Below are positions 1 to 7,938 of a stretch of DNA of 64,000 bases, one piece after another. Below the pieces are notes generated by a model. It was given only the letters and a program-made list of their open reading frames with translations. It searched no databases and was not told where the DNA came from. Both the position numbers and the translations under genes were made by a program. The DNA comes from Strigamia acuminata (lineage: Eukaryota; Arthropoda; Chilopoda; Geophilomorpha; Linotaeniidae): contig OX442314.1 in the NCBI GenBank assembly GCA_949358305.1, positions 61,513,369 to 61,577,368 on the forward strand, in the 5' to 3' direction. Positions within the stretch are counted from its first letter, which is position 1. Every line of letters begins with the position of its first letter.

Positions 1-1
1 C

Positions 2-2782
2 ACGAACCCATCGCCACCAACGGCTCAGACGTCCGTAAAGCAAACCCCAGGGAAAAACGACGGCGGGACCCCGATAACCCCCCGAGTTACGGCGAGTCCT
101 GCAGTTGTTTCCTTCGAAGTATCTCACCTAATGCGGTTGACGCAGCAAGCTGCCCAACTAAAAGCGATGATAGACATTCCAGTAGGAACATCAGTCTGGG
201 AATCGATTACTCTAATCACGGACGCTATCTGCGCGGCACAAGCCCCGACGCCGGTCGCAAGACCAGCAGCGGAGACGCCCATGCCCCAGGTAACGCCCAG
301 TGACACCGGAGGTTTCGCACCAGACCCCAACAAAGCCCTTCGCGAATCCAGAGAGAAAGCTCGCGAAGAAGCCAGACAAGAGGCGATTAATCGTCAACGA
401 AGGCTGAGCGCGGAGAGACGAGAACTCTGGAAAGAAGAGGAAGAAAGGGAACAGCGTGAAAGAAGGACCACCGAAAGAACAGAGAAGCTGGTCCAAAAAA
501 TGAGGGAAGAACGAGAAGCTAAAATTCGAAAAGAATGGAACGCCACAGTAGAAGGGCGACATCGAGAAGCTCAAGAGTACGAGGACCAATTTCAAGCGCT
601 CGTAGCTCAAAGAAAAGCAGAAAAGCTACAAATGTTGCGAAAAGAAGCCATTCTACAACATCAGAAATGGGAAGAACAACATCGCGAGAGGTTGAGAGAA
701 GAGGAAGCCAGAAAAGAAAAAGAACAGTTCCTGAAAGAGAAGGAAGAATGGGAACGCGACAGATGGACCGAAGAGTATAAAGCAAAGAAGCAAGCCATAA
801 TAGATGAGCAAAAAAGATGGGAAGCCGAAAACTGGGAGAAAGAAACAGAAAAGTTCCAAAAGGAGTACGAACAAGACGTCTCGGACAGGAGAAAAAAGGA
901 AGAAAACCTGAAACGGAAATCAGAACCCCCCAGCGGCTCTGATACCGACACAGGAGAAGATGCAACCAAGCCGGCAAAAACAGCGAAAAAGGGAAAATCT
1001 CAAAAGAGAGACGAGTCGGTCCCAAAAACAAAGGACCGTCACCCCTCGAAAAGATCCGAGACGGGAGCAGCCATCGACGCGTTACTCGAAAAGAAAAACG
1101 CAAATAAAAACCGGGAACGCCCCGAAAGCGAGGAAAACAGATGGCATTCTTTTTACGAGAACAACGACGGAGAGGAGCCGCCGCCATCCGGAGGCTCGAA
1201 ACAGAAGAAGGCTGGCGGAGAGACCCCACCGAGAGGGCCGAGGTTTCACCCCCAAGGAGATCCCTCCGAGCCCTCCGATTCGTCGGACGACGACAACCCG
1301 AGTCGACCATCTACAGGGAGGAGTCAAGAGGGCAGCGATGGGCACCGGTCGAACAGACCGAATGCTTCAAACCGCTCTTCCCGAAACTCCAACCCTCGCT
1401 CCGAAGAAGGGAACTTTCAGGACTCATCTGGCCGACATTACACGATGTCCGAGCTAGGCCGAGCCCTGTTGAACTCTTTCAGCAGAGAAGGAATTGATCT
1501 AGGCCACCCAGGCGACGAACATAACCGCGCAGGAGAAAGGGTTAAGAGCAAATATGGCGTACGCAACGAACCGAGCGGTGAAGCCACGGGTAACATCCGC
1601 TGGCAACACTATATTCAAACACGATTTGACGGTTCGTGGAAGGCCGGAGACCGCTTCCTGGACGAAGTAGTGCGTATCAAGAAAGCGACAAAAGCCACCG
1701 TCGCCGACATGCTCACCCACGGTCTAGTGGAGCTAACCACGGGGTCAGCTCGAGAATGGTACCAGGGACTGAAAAACCCAACCTGGGACGATTTTCTCGT
1801 CCGTTTCGATCTCCGATACGGCGAGACTCCAGACGAGATCAGTAACAAATTACGTGGTCTACGACAAGCCCCAGGAGAGACATTAGCCGACTACGACGCC
1901 CGAGCGAAACTCCTGTTTGCAAGAGCACCGTATGAAATAAACCCCGCTGGTTTTACGATGATCTTTTACGGAGGATTATCGGCCCACTCGCAAAGAATTC
2001 TGCTAGACATGCGTGCACCCCGCACTGGCGATTACCAAGATGTCAGTAACTATCTTCTAACAAACACGTTAGAAATAGAACAGCGGTATTACGCCACTCT
2101 GCCCCCGGAAGAAGCTGACGCGCACGAAAAACGGTTGCAGACGAGCGCCGAACGTCACAAGACCTCAGAGAAATTAATGAGGCCAAGTGAATATTTGAGC
2201 GGCATAATGAGTCTCACCGAAGCATCCTTCGGACGAATGCTGACGCCTAAAGCAAACAGTACTCTTCCAGCCAACCCGATAGCTGCCCCAAAGAAAGCAC
2301 CGGCAGCGACAGCGATGCAGGTGACCTCGACAGACTCCACCCAGATGGAGAAAGTCGAAGAGACAACACCTCTCGCCACGACTAAAGAAGAGGAGCCAGC
2401 GTCAAGCGACGAGGAAGCCCTAAATGAGCACCTCGAAAACTTATCGACGGGATGCGACGATCAAGGTCCCTATTTACACCATGCGCATCGGGCCTTAGCA
2501 ATCACACAATTCAGAGCACACGTACAGGCAACAAAGGCGAGAGGGGCATTGGGAGGGAAAAGACGATTCCCGACGCCCTTCGTCCCGAAAAAACCGGGAT
2601 TTACTCCCACAGGGGATAAAAGTAACATCAAATGTTACAGCTGCGGAGAATACGGTCACTACTCAGATAAATGCGAAAAAACCGTCAAAGAAAAGGACAT
2701 CATGCAAACCATGATGAAAATGATGATGGAGTTAAATACTACTCTGGCAAAAAACTCCCAAGCGCAGGCGTCGCCGAAATAA
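2..2782 (+). CDS. gag: gag of element A (5' partial)
   Basis: Structural polyprotein of the particle. The frame is open from base 2, with no stop before the first in-window Met at 131, so the true start is probably upstream of the window. Parts in order: a long, very charged E/K/R-rich segment with coiled-coil character (about nt 340-915); a Ser/Pro/Asp-rich linker (about 915-1500); a retrotransposon-gag-like capsid region (about 1600-2110); and one CCHC zinc knuckle, C-x2-C-x4-H-x4-C, at 2633-2674. The stop TAA is at 2780-2782. The last 34 bases overlap the start of the frameshifted pol reading at a slippery site. The coiled-coil arm before the capsid domain is much longer than in most gypsy gags. 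The family call is firm; the role of the arm is unknown. Confidence 0.88.
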   Translation, partial: TNPSPPTAQTSVKQTPGKNDGGTPITPRVTASPAVVSFEVSHLMRLTQQAAQLKAMIDIPVGTSVWESITLITDAICAAQAPTPVARPAAETPMPQVTPSDTGGFAPDPNKALRESREKAREEARQEAINRQRRLSAERRELWKEEEEREQRERRTTERTEKLVQKMREEREAKIRKEWNATVEGRHREAQEYEDQFQALVAQRKAEKLQMLRKEAILQHQKWEEQHRERLREEEARKEKEQFLKEKEEWERDRWTEEYKAKKQAIIDEQKRWEAENWEKETEKFQKEYEQDVSDRRKKEENLKRKSEPPSGSDTDTGEDATKPAKTAKKGKSQKRDESVPKTKDRHPSKRSETGAAIDALLEKKNANKNRERPESEENRWHSFYENNDGEEPPPSGGSKQKKAGGETPPRGPRFHPQGDPSEPSDSSDDDNPSRPSTGRSQEGSDGHRSNRPNASNRSSRNSNPRSEEGNFQDSSGRHYTMSELGRALLNSFSREGIDLGHPGDEHNRAGERVKSKYGVRNEPSGEATGNIRWQHYIQTRFDGSWKAGDRFLDEVVRIKKATKATVADMLTHGLVELTTGSAREWYQGLKNPTWDDFLVRFDLRYGETPDEISNKLRGLRQAPGETLADYDARAKLLFARAPYEINPAGFTMIFYGGLSAHSQRILLDMRAPRTGDYQDVSNYLLTNTLEIEQRYYATLPPEEADAHEKRLQTSAERHKTSEKLMRPSEYLSGIMSLTEASFGRMLTPKANSTLPANPIAAPKKAPAATAMQVTSTDSTQMEKVEETTPLATTKEEEPASSDEEALNEHLENLSTGCDDQGPYLHHAHRALAITQFRAHVQATKARGALGGKRRFPTPFVPKKPGFTPTGDKSNIKCYSCGEYGHYSDKCEKTVKEKDIMQTMMKMMMELNTTLAKNSQAQASPK

Positions 2783-2800
2783 ATTCAGCTTCGTCTGCGC
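2749..2800 (+). promoter_or_regulatory. Programmed -1 ribosomal frameshift signal (gag to pol)
   Basis: The heptamer A_AAA_AAC at 2749-2755 lies exactly in the gag frame (GCA AAA AAC). After a 6-nt spacer comes a hairpin: 2762-2770 (GCGCAGGCG) pairs with 2792-2800 (CGTCTGCGC), 9 bp with one G-U, closing a 21-nt loop that holds the gag stop. The pol frame is -1 relative to gag. Slippery site, spacer length and stem all match the established model. Confidence 0.88.
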
Positions 2801-5800
2801 CAGCCGCGGAAATTAAAAAGAAGAAATATCACACTGGACCCGCATGTCATGCCTTGGCAGAGGCACAGATCAAAGACCGCATACAGGCCGTTCCGAGGAA
2901 GGAGGAAAAAGTGACGTTAACGAGTATGCAAGTGAGAACGAAACCGGACGCCGACATGGATTGGACGGACCTTCCGTTCAATCTGGAGGTTGAGCCCCAG
3001 ACATTACGCGTATTTCACTGCAATGTCACGAAAGCACATTGCGAAACTCTGTGTATGCTACCAGTGGAGATAGAGAATCAGAAAATGTTCGGTCTGCTGG
3101 ACTCGGGAGCGGACCGCTCATTCATATCCGAAGATATAGTAAAGGACTTGGATATTGAAAAAAAAGTAGCACAAGTGAACGCGAACGTAGAATTACTCAC
3201 CGCCAACGGCTACGTCAAACCGAAAGGTGTGGTTCGCATCATGATCGACTGGAAAGGGGGGAACCTGTCCCATCCCTTCATAGTCTTGCCATCCCACGAC
3301 AAAGTATTCCTCCTAGGGATGGATATCATGGCAAAACTGAAAATTCAGCCCAACCCGATAACCCGTTCATGGAACTGGATAAGTCCCGAGGGAGAACGGC
3401 CAGTCCCGGTAGTTCCCCAAAAATTACTGGACGAAGCCAAGGACAAAGAGGAATATGGACGAGGATTGCGAAAATTCGTCCAAGATTACGATTTCGCAGC
3501 CTTCACTCTGGAATTACAGAGGAGTAACGTCGTGGACACACTGGTCGAGGAGGCAGCACTGCGTGTTAACGAGGCATCGCTACTAAGGCGAGTGCTTCGG
3601 AAACATGAAAGAATTCTGACCAAGACACCCGGTCGAACAACGGAAGCAGTCCACGAGATAGTCTTAACCACAGACAAGCCGATTCGAGTGCCTTACAAGG
3701 GGATGAACCCCCAGAAAAGAGACATTGTGACGCAAATGTGCCAAGACATGCTCGACAAGGGCATAGTAACGCAAGCCCTGGGCGAATACGCCATGCGGAT
3801 CGTCCTGGTGATGCGTCCAGGCTCGGAACCTCGACTATGCATTGATTATCGCCCCCTGAACGCGATAACAGTTATAGACCCGATTCAGATGCAGTCTATA
3901 AACTCGATTCTCCGGGAGCTGAGCCCATTCAAGTGGGTAACCACCATGGACCTGTCAAAGGGGTACTGGCAAGTGGAGCTCAAACCCGAAGACAAACTGA
4001 AAACGGCTTTCTACTCCCCGATAGGAAGATTAATGTTCAACGTGATGCCGTTCGGGCTTGTGAACGCCCCGAGCACGTTCCAGAAATTGATCGAAAGCGT
4101 GTTGGGAGATATGCTTCACGACTTCGTGTGGGCGTACCTCGACGACATCATAATAACGTCGGACACTTTCGAAGAGCATATAGACCACATCGATAGAGTG
4201 GTCTCTCGCCTAGCCAAGGCGGGACTCCACATCCATCCAGGGAAGAGCAAGTTTTGCAGAAAAGAGCTTGCCTTCCTAGGATATCGAATAGGAGTCGAGG
4301 GAATCGCGATTGACCCCGAAAAAGTCAAAGCAATAAACGGATTCCCCGCCCCCGAAGATATAAAAGGTGTCCAGAGATTCATGGGCATGGTCAATTTCTT
4401 CGGCCGACTACTCTCTGGTCTGGCTGAGGTGGCCGCGCCTATAACGGATCTCTTACGAACGGATAAAGAGTTTGAGTGGACGGTCCAGTGCGAGGCCGCA
4501 TTTAGCACTATCAAGCAAATGCTGGCTGACGTCGAAAAGATGCCATTGCCGGACCTAAACCGACCGTTCGTGTTGCACACCGACGCGAGTAAAATCGGAC
4601 TGGGTGCAGCCCTTCTGCAGACCCACGTGTACAACGGAATCTCGCAGGAAGTACCCTGTATGTTTATAAGCAGAAAAATACAGGGCGCAGAGAAAAATTA
4701 CACGACAACGGAACTAGAATGCCTAGCCGTAATTTGGGCAGTTCGGAAATTTCGCGACTATCTGGAGTACACGAACTTCGAGGTTCAGACAGATCACCAG
4801 GCACTAAGCTGGTTGATGAAGCTCAAGGAACCCTCCGGCCGACTCGCACGATGGCAACTGGAATTAATGGCGTGCGATATAACAATTACGTACCGCCCCG
4901 GGAAGTACAATCATGTGGCCGACGCCCTCTCAAGAGCCCCAGCCTCTGACCCCCAAGGTCCAGACGACGACGGCGAGGACGACACCCACCTCTTGTACTG
5001 CCCAACTCCACGGAGAATATGGCGTTTGCGAAAGGCGAACGAGCTACCAGTGATGGAGCCCGAAGATAGAACGTTTTGTGGGTTTTGGACTCGAACATAC
5101 CAGCCAGCTGGGACGAACGATTCAACATCCGAAATTCAATCTCCGCCCCCCGGAGAAACCCACAAAACACTACTACGCGCCTTCACAGCAAAAATTGAAG
5201 AAAAAACACAATACGCTCCACCCACGAGACGTGAGTTCGTCGAACACCAGGCAGCAGACACGAAATGTCAAATTATAACGCAATATTTGCTAAACGGCGA
5301 ATTTCCGGAAGGGATGACAAACCCTCACCGCCGAAAACAGTTCGCCAGAGAGGCAACGAGCTACCTCATAGACGATGAACTCCTGGTAAAATACCACCCG
5401 ACGTTTCAAGACGACCTCAGCGGAGCGGGAAACTCGGTTAAGGTGGTCGTACCGGCATCGCTGCACACCCGATTGTTGTGGCTGATGCACGGACACCCGC
5501 TCGCCAGCCATTCCGGCATAGCGAGAACCCTTTATCGAGTGAAACAACTTTTCTTCTGGCCGGGCGCGCGGCAAAAGATAACGAAATTTATCCGACACTG
5601 CCCCCGGTGCCAAGCGTGCAGACCACGAGATAAAGTGGCCAGAAACGCCATGTCTCTCGGACCCTACGCACCATTTGACTGCTTAAGCATAGACTTGATG
5701 GGCCCCAAGCCCACAACGGGAAACAAGAACATGTATATTCTCGTAATTATGGACGTGGCCACCCGATGGCCGGAGCTGTACGCCCTCGTGAAACCTTCGG

Positions 5801-6885
5801 CTGAAAACATAGTCGAGTGCCTTTACGACGTGGCAATGCGATTTGGGTTTCCCAGAAAACTCATTTCGGATAACGGCCCCCAATTCCGATCAAGAATATA
5901 TAAGGACTTCTGTAGAAAATTTAAAATGGATGCATCGAACACCTCCACATATAATCCTCAGACAAATCCAGTCGAGAGATTAAATAAAGACATAAAATAT
6001 GCGCTGACAGTATTCACCGATATTCACAATCGATGGGACGAATACCTGCGAGAAATCGCTTTCAGCATTCGCTCAACCGTGTCACGAACACGCGAATTCT
6101 CACCGGCGTACCTCAACTTCGCCCGCGAATTAAGGATGCCATGGGACCCACGCGTTGCCGAAGCTGTTAACGTATTAGACCCATCGAGCCCACATGAGTA
6201 CGTGTGCCGGTTGGAACAGACTATATCCGACACATACCAGCATATGATGGCGCATATTTTCAACATGAGAGAGAGAATCGCAGATAAAGAAGGCGATCTC
6301 GCTTTCGCGAACTTTAAAGTGAATGATCTAGTGTGGAAGGAGGCACACACGTTGTCCAATGCAGCGAGGGGCATCGCCGCCGGTTTAGCCGACAAGAGGG
6401 ACGGTCCCTATGTAATTGTGGCCGAACACGGAGGCAACGCATACCAACTGCGCCGCTTAGAGGACAACAAAAATTTTCAGTCGATACATGGCCGAGATTT
6501 AAGGCCATATCTGCCAGAATTTCCACAGGAAATTTGGCTGGAAGGTCAGACACACAGCGGCCAAGGGGGCACCGTGGTCGACACGTTCCAAAAAACAAAT
6601 GAAGCTGAAAATATAGCGGAGAGCGAGGATGAATTCTTCGACGCCGAATCCCCAGCCGACGAGGCTCCAGCTCAGCCGGAGCAAGCAATTTCGGAGAGGG
6701 AGGAAGCAGAAGAATGTACTTCTGAAATGGAAAATAAAAAAATTAATAATGAGAAAAATGCCAACACATCGGAGATGAACGAGCAAGTAGAGTCACGATC
6801 TACGAGCACGTCGAAAATCAACCTTCGACCACGACGAAGCAATAATCCGTTCATTCGGGACGGCAAAGTCGTGGGGAAGAACTAA
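2755..6885 (+). CDS. pol: pol of element A (protease, RT, RNase H, integrase)
   Basis: Read after -1 slippage from gag; about 1376 residues follow the shift. Visible in order: retroviral-type aspartic protease with DSG (Asp codon at 3100); reverse transcriptase with the YLDD active site at 4135-4146; RNase H with the TDAS motif near 4579-4590; integrase with an H-H-C-C zinc module near 5488-5616; and a D, D-x34-E core (first Asp codon 5692, later motifs SDNGPQF and NPVERLN). A C-terminal region resembling the GPY/F module (DGPYVIV) follows. There is no chromodomain. An acidic, Glu-rich tail of roughly 110 residues ends the protein. An in-frame Met upstream at 2671 lies inside the overlap and is not needed for expression. 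The frame is intact. Confidence 0.93.
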   Translation, partial: LPSAGVAEINSASSAPAAEIKKKKYHTGPACHALAEAQIKDRIQAVPRKEEKVTLTSMQVRTKPDADMDWTDLPFNLEVEPQTLRVFHCNVTKAHCETLCMLPVEIENQKMFGLLDSGADRSFISEDIVKDLDIEKKVAQVNANVELLTANGYVKPKGVVRIMIDWKGGNLSHPFIVLPSHDKVFLLGMDIMAKLKIQPNPITRSWNWISPEGERPVPVVPQKLLDEAKDKEEYGRGLRKFVQDYDFAAFTLELQRSNVVDTLVEEAALRVNEASLLRRVLRKHERILTKTPGRTTEAVHEIVLTTDKPIRVPYKGMNPQKRDIVTQMCQDMLDKGIVTQALGEYAMRIVLVMRPGSEPRLCIDYRPLNAITVIDPIQMQSINSILRELSPFKWVTTMDLSKGYWQVELKPEDKLKTAFYSPIGRLMFNVMPFGLVNAPSTFQKLIESVLGDMLHDFVWAYLDDIIITSDTFEEHIDHIDRVVSRLAKAGLHIHPGKSKFCRKELAFLGYRIGVEGIAIDPEKVKAINGFPAPEDIKGVQRFMGMVNFFGRLLSGLAEVAAPITDLLRTDKEFEWTVQCEAAFSTIKQMLADVEKMPLPDLNRPFVLHTDASKIGLGAALLQTHVYNGISQEVPCMFISRKIQGAEKNYTTTELECLAVIWAVRKFRDYLEYTNFEVQTDHQALSWLMKLKEPSGRLARWQLELMACDITITYRPGKYNHVADALSRAPASDPQGPDDDGEDDTHLLYCPTPRRIWRLRKANELPVMEPEDRTFCGFWTRTYQPAGTNDSTSEIQSPPPGETHKTLLRAFTAKIEEKTQYAPPTRREFVEHQAADTKCQIITQYLLNGEFPEGMTNPHRRKQFAREATSYLIDDELLVKYHPTFQDDLSGAGNSVKVVVPASLHTRLLWLMHGHPLASHSGIARTLYRVKQLFFWPGARQKITKFIRHCPRCQACRPRDKVARNAMSLGPYAPFDCLSIDLMGPKPTTGNKNMYILVIMDVATRWPELYALVKPSAENIVECLYDVAMRFGFPRKLISDNGPQFRSRIYKDFCRKFKMDASNTSTYNPQTNPVERLNKDIKYALTVFTDIHNRWDEYLREIAFSIRSTVSRTREFSPAYLNFARELRMPWDPRVAEAVNVLDPSSPHEYVCRLEQTISDTYQHMMAHIFNMRERIADKEGDLAFANFKVNDLVWKEAHTLSNAARGIAAGLADKRDGPYVIVAEHGGNAYQLRRLEDNKNFQSIHGRDLRPYLPEFPQEIWLEGQTHSGQGGTVVDTFQKTNEAENIAESEDEFFDAESPADEAPAQPEQAISEREEAEECTSEMENKKINNEKNANTSEMNEQVESRSTSTSKINLRPRRSNNPFIRDGKVVGKN

Positions 6886-7262
6886 AAATAAAAGAAAATG
6901 TGATAACATGGAGCGGAGGCCTTGTAAAATAAAAAGATTTACTTACGAGAGCTGCTGCACATGTTGAGACGCGAAAATTTGGCTAAGTCCAAACTTCGCA
7001 ACGAATTGTCGCAGTCACCACTAACAGACGAGAAGTTATGACGTATCGGGCGACCACGTGACAATGAAACCACGCGGTCGACCCCGTAGCATCATTGCCA
7101 GCACGGCGGATCTCGCAAAATACGAGACGCGTTCGAGACCCACAATTCTCAGCGTCGATGGGCCCAGTTTCCGACTGTTTTTAACACGACGAGACGTGTT
7201 TTTTGCTTCTCCCCAAAGAGAAAACAAAGACCTCTCAAAAAACTTCACTTTCCTAAATTGAA
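6886..7262 (+). other. Element A spacer between pol and ORF3, with conserved hairpin
   Basis: No supported gene. At 6971-6999 there is a hairpin: GCGAA (6971-6975) pairs with TTCGC (6995-6999), and TTTGG (6978-6982) pairs with CCAAA (6989-6993), around the loop CTAAGT (6983-6988). The same CTAAGTCC core follows pol in B1, B2 and B3. A possible splice acceptor ending in TTCTCAG is at 7146-7152, upstream of the ORF3 start. Confidence 0.5.
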
Positions 7263-7379
7263 ATGGCCGATCGACGCAACCCACGATTAGAGCCGAGCGC
7301 ATCGTCGAGAGACGAGAGCGACGGCCTAATCGTAAATGCAGAAGAAGATGAGAATTGGGACGAACAACCGCCGCTGCAG
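7263..7379 (+). CDS. Element A ORF3, leader exon
   Basis: An ATG at 7263 in good context (A at -3, G at +4) opens 39 codons of acidic sequence and ends at CAG with a GTAAAT donor (7380). Unspliced, the frame stops two codons later. The exon ends in phase 0 and joins in frame to the main exon at 7939. The joining is inferred from sequence, not observed in a transcript. An intervening open stretch (7499-7616) has splice-like borders and fits the main exon in phase, but not this exon. Confidence 0.5.
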
Positions 7380-7938
7380 GTAAATTAGTGTGATTTCCCC
7401 AGAGAAATCACATAATTCTTTGAATCTGTTGCATCCAACCCAGATTGGAGCGTGACTTGTGACTGATATATTTCTTTCTGTTTTATTATTGATTTAAGGC
7501 TGGCTAAAAACCCGAGAGTGGACCCAGATTCACCTCGGAGTCAAGGCCGCCAAAAAACTAGAACAAAGGAAGTGTTCGCGGAATGGCGTCGTGGCAAACC
7601 AAAACCAAAACTAAAGGTTTTCTTTCTTTTAAATTTAAACATCGTAATAAATTAAAATACGATTAGAATTAAAATAAAAAAGTTTAACGTAAAATTAAGA
7701 ATTTAACGATCGGTTTTGCCTGCGACCCCTTCCTAAAAGCGGATCACCTGAGTTCAAAAGTAGTGTTGGATCAGCGCTACGACGGCGGAGATCATCGCAA
7801 AACTGCGAAACAAGAAAATAAGACCGACGGCCGCAACAAAAGAAAGGAGTTGCTGCCACCGTCGATCTTGAGCATATTTCTGATCCCCATCGTTAACTGG
7901 GATTTATTATATTAATCTTGTGATCTAAAATTATTCAG
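7380..7938 (+). other. Probable intron in element A ORF3
   Basis: A 559-bp interval from the donor CAG|GTAAAT to the acceptor TTATTCAG|GTC. Both flanking exons are in phase 0. An internal stretch at 7499-7616, bordered by TTTAAG and AAG|GTTTTC, might be an alternative exon, but it does not keep frame with the leader exon. Confidence 0.5.

Noticed and set aside
519-1310. Antisense frame over element A gag
   Set aside because: Phe/Leu/Ser-rich shadow of the Glu/Lys-rich coiled coil.
2671-2754. Independent ATG start for element A pol
   Set aside because: It lies in the zinc-knuckle coding part of gag, and a complete frameshift signal makes it unnecessary.
7499-7616. Middle exon of element A ORF3
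   Set aside because: Its open frame joins the main exon in phase but not the leader exon, so it is kept only as a possible alternative exon.
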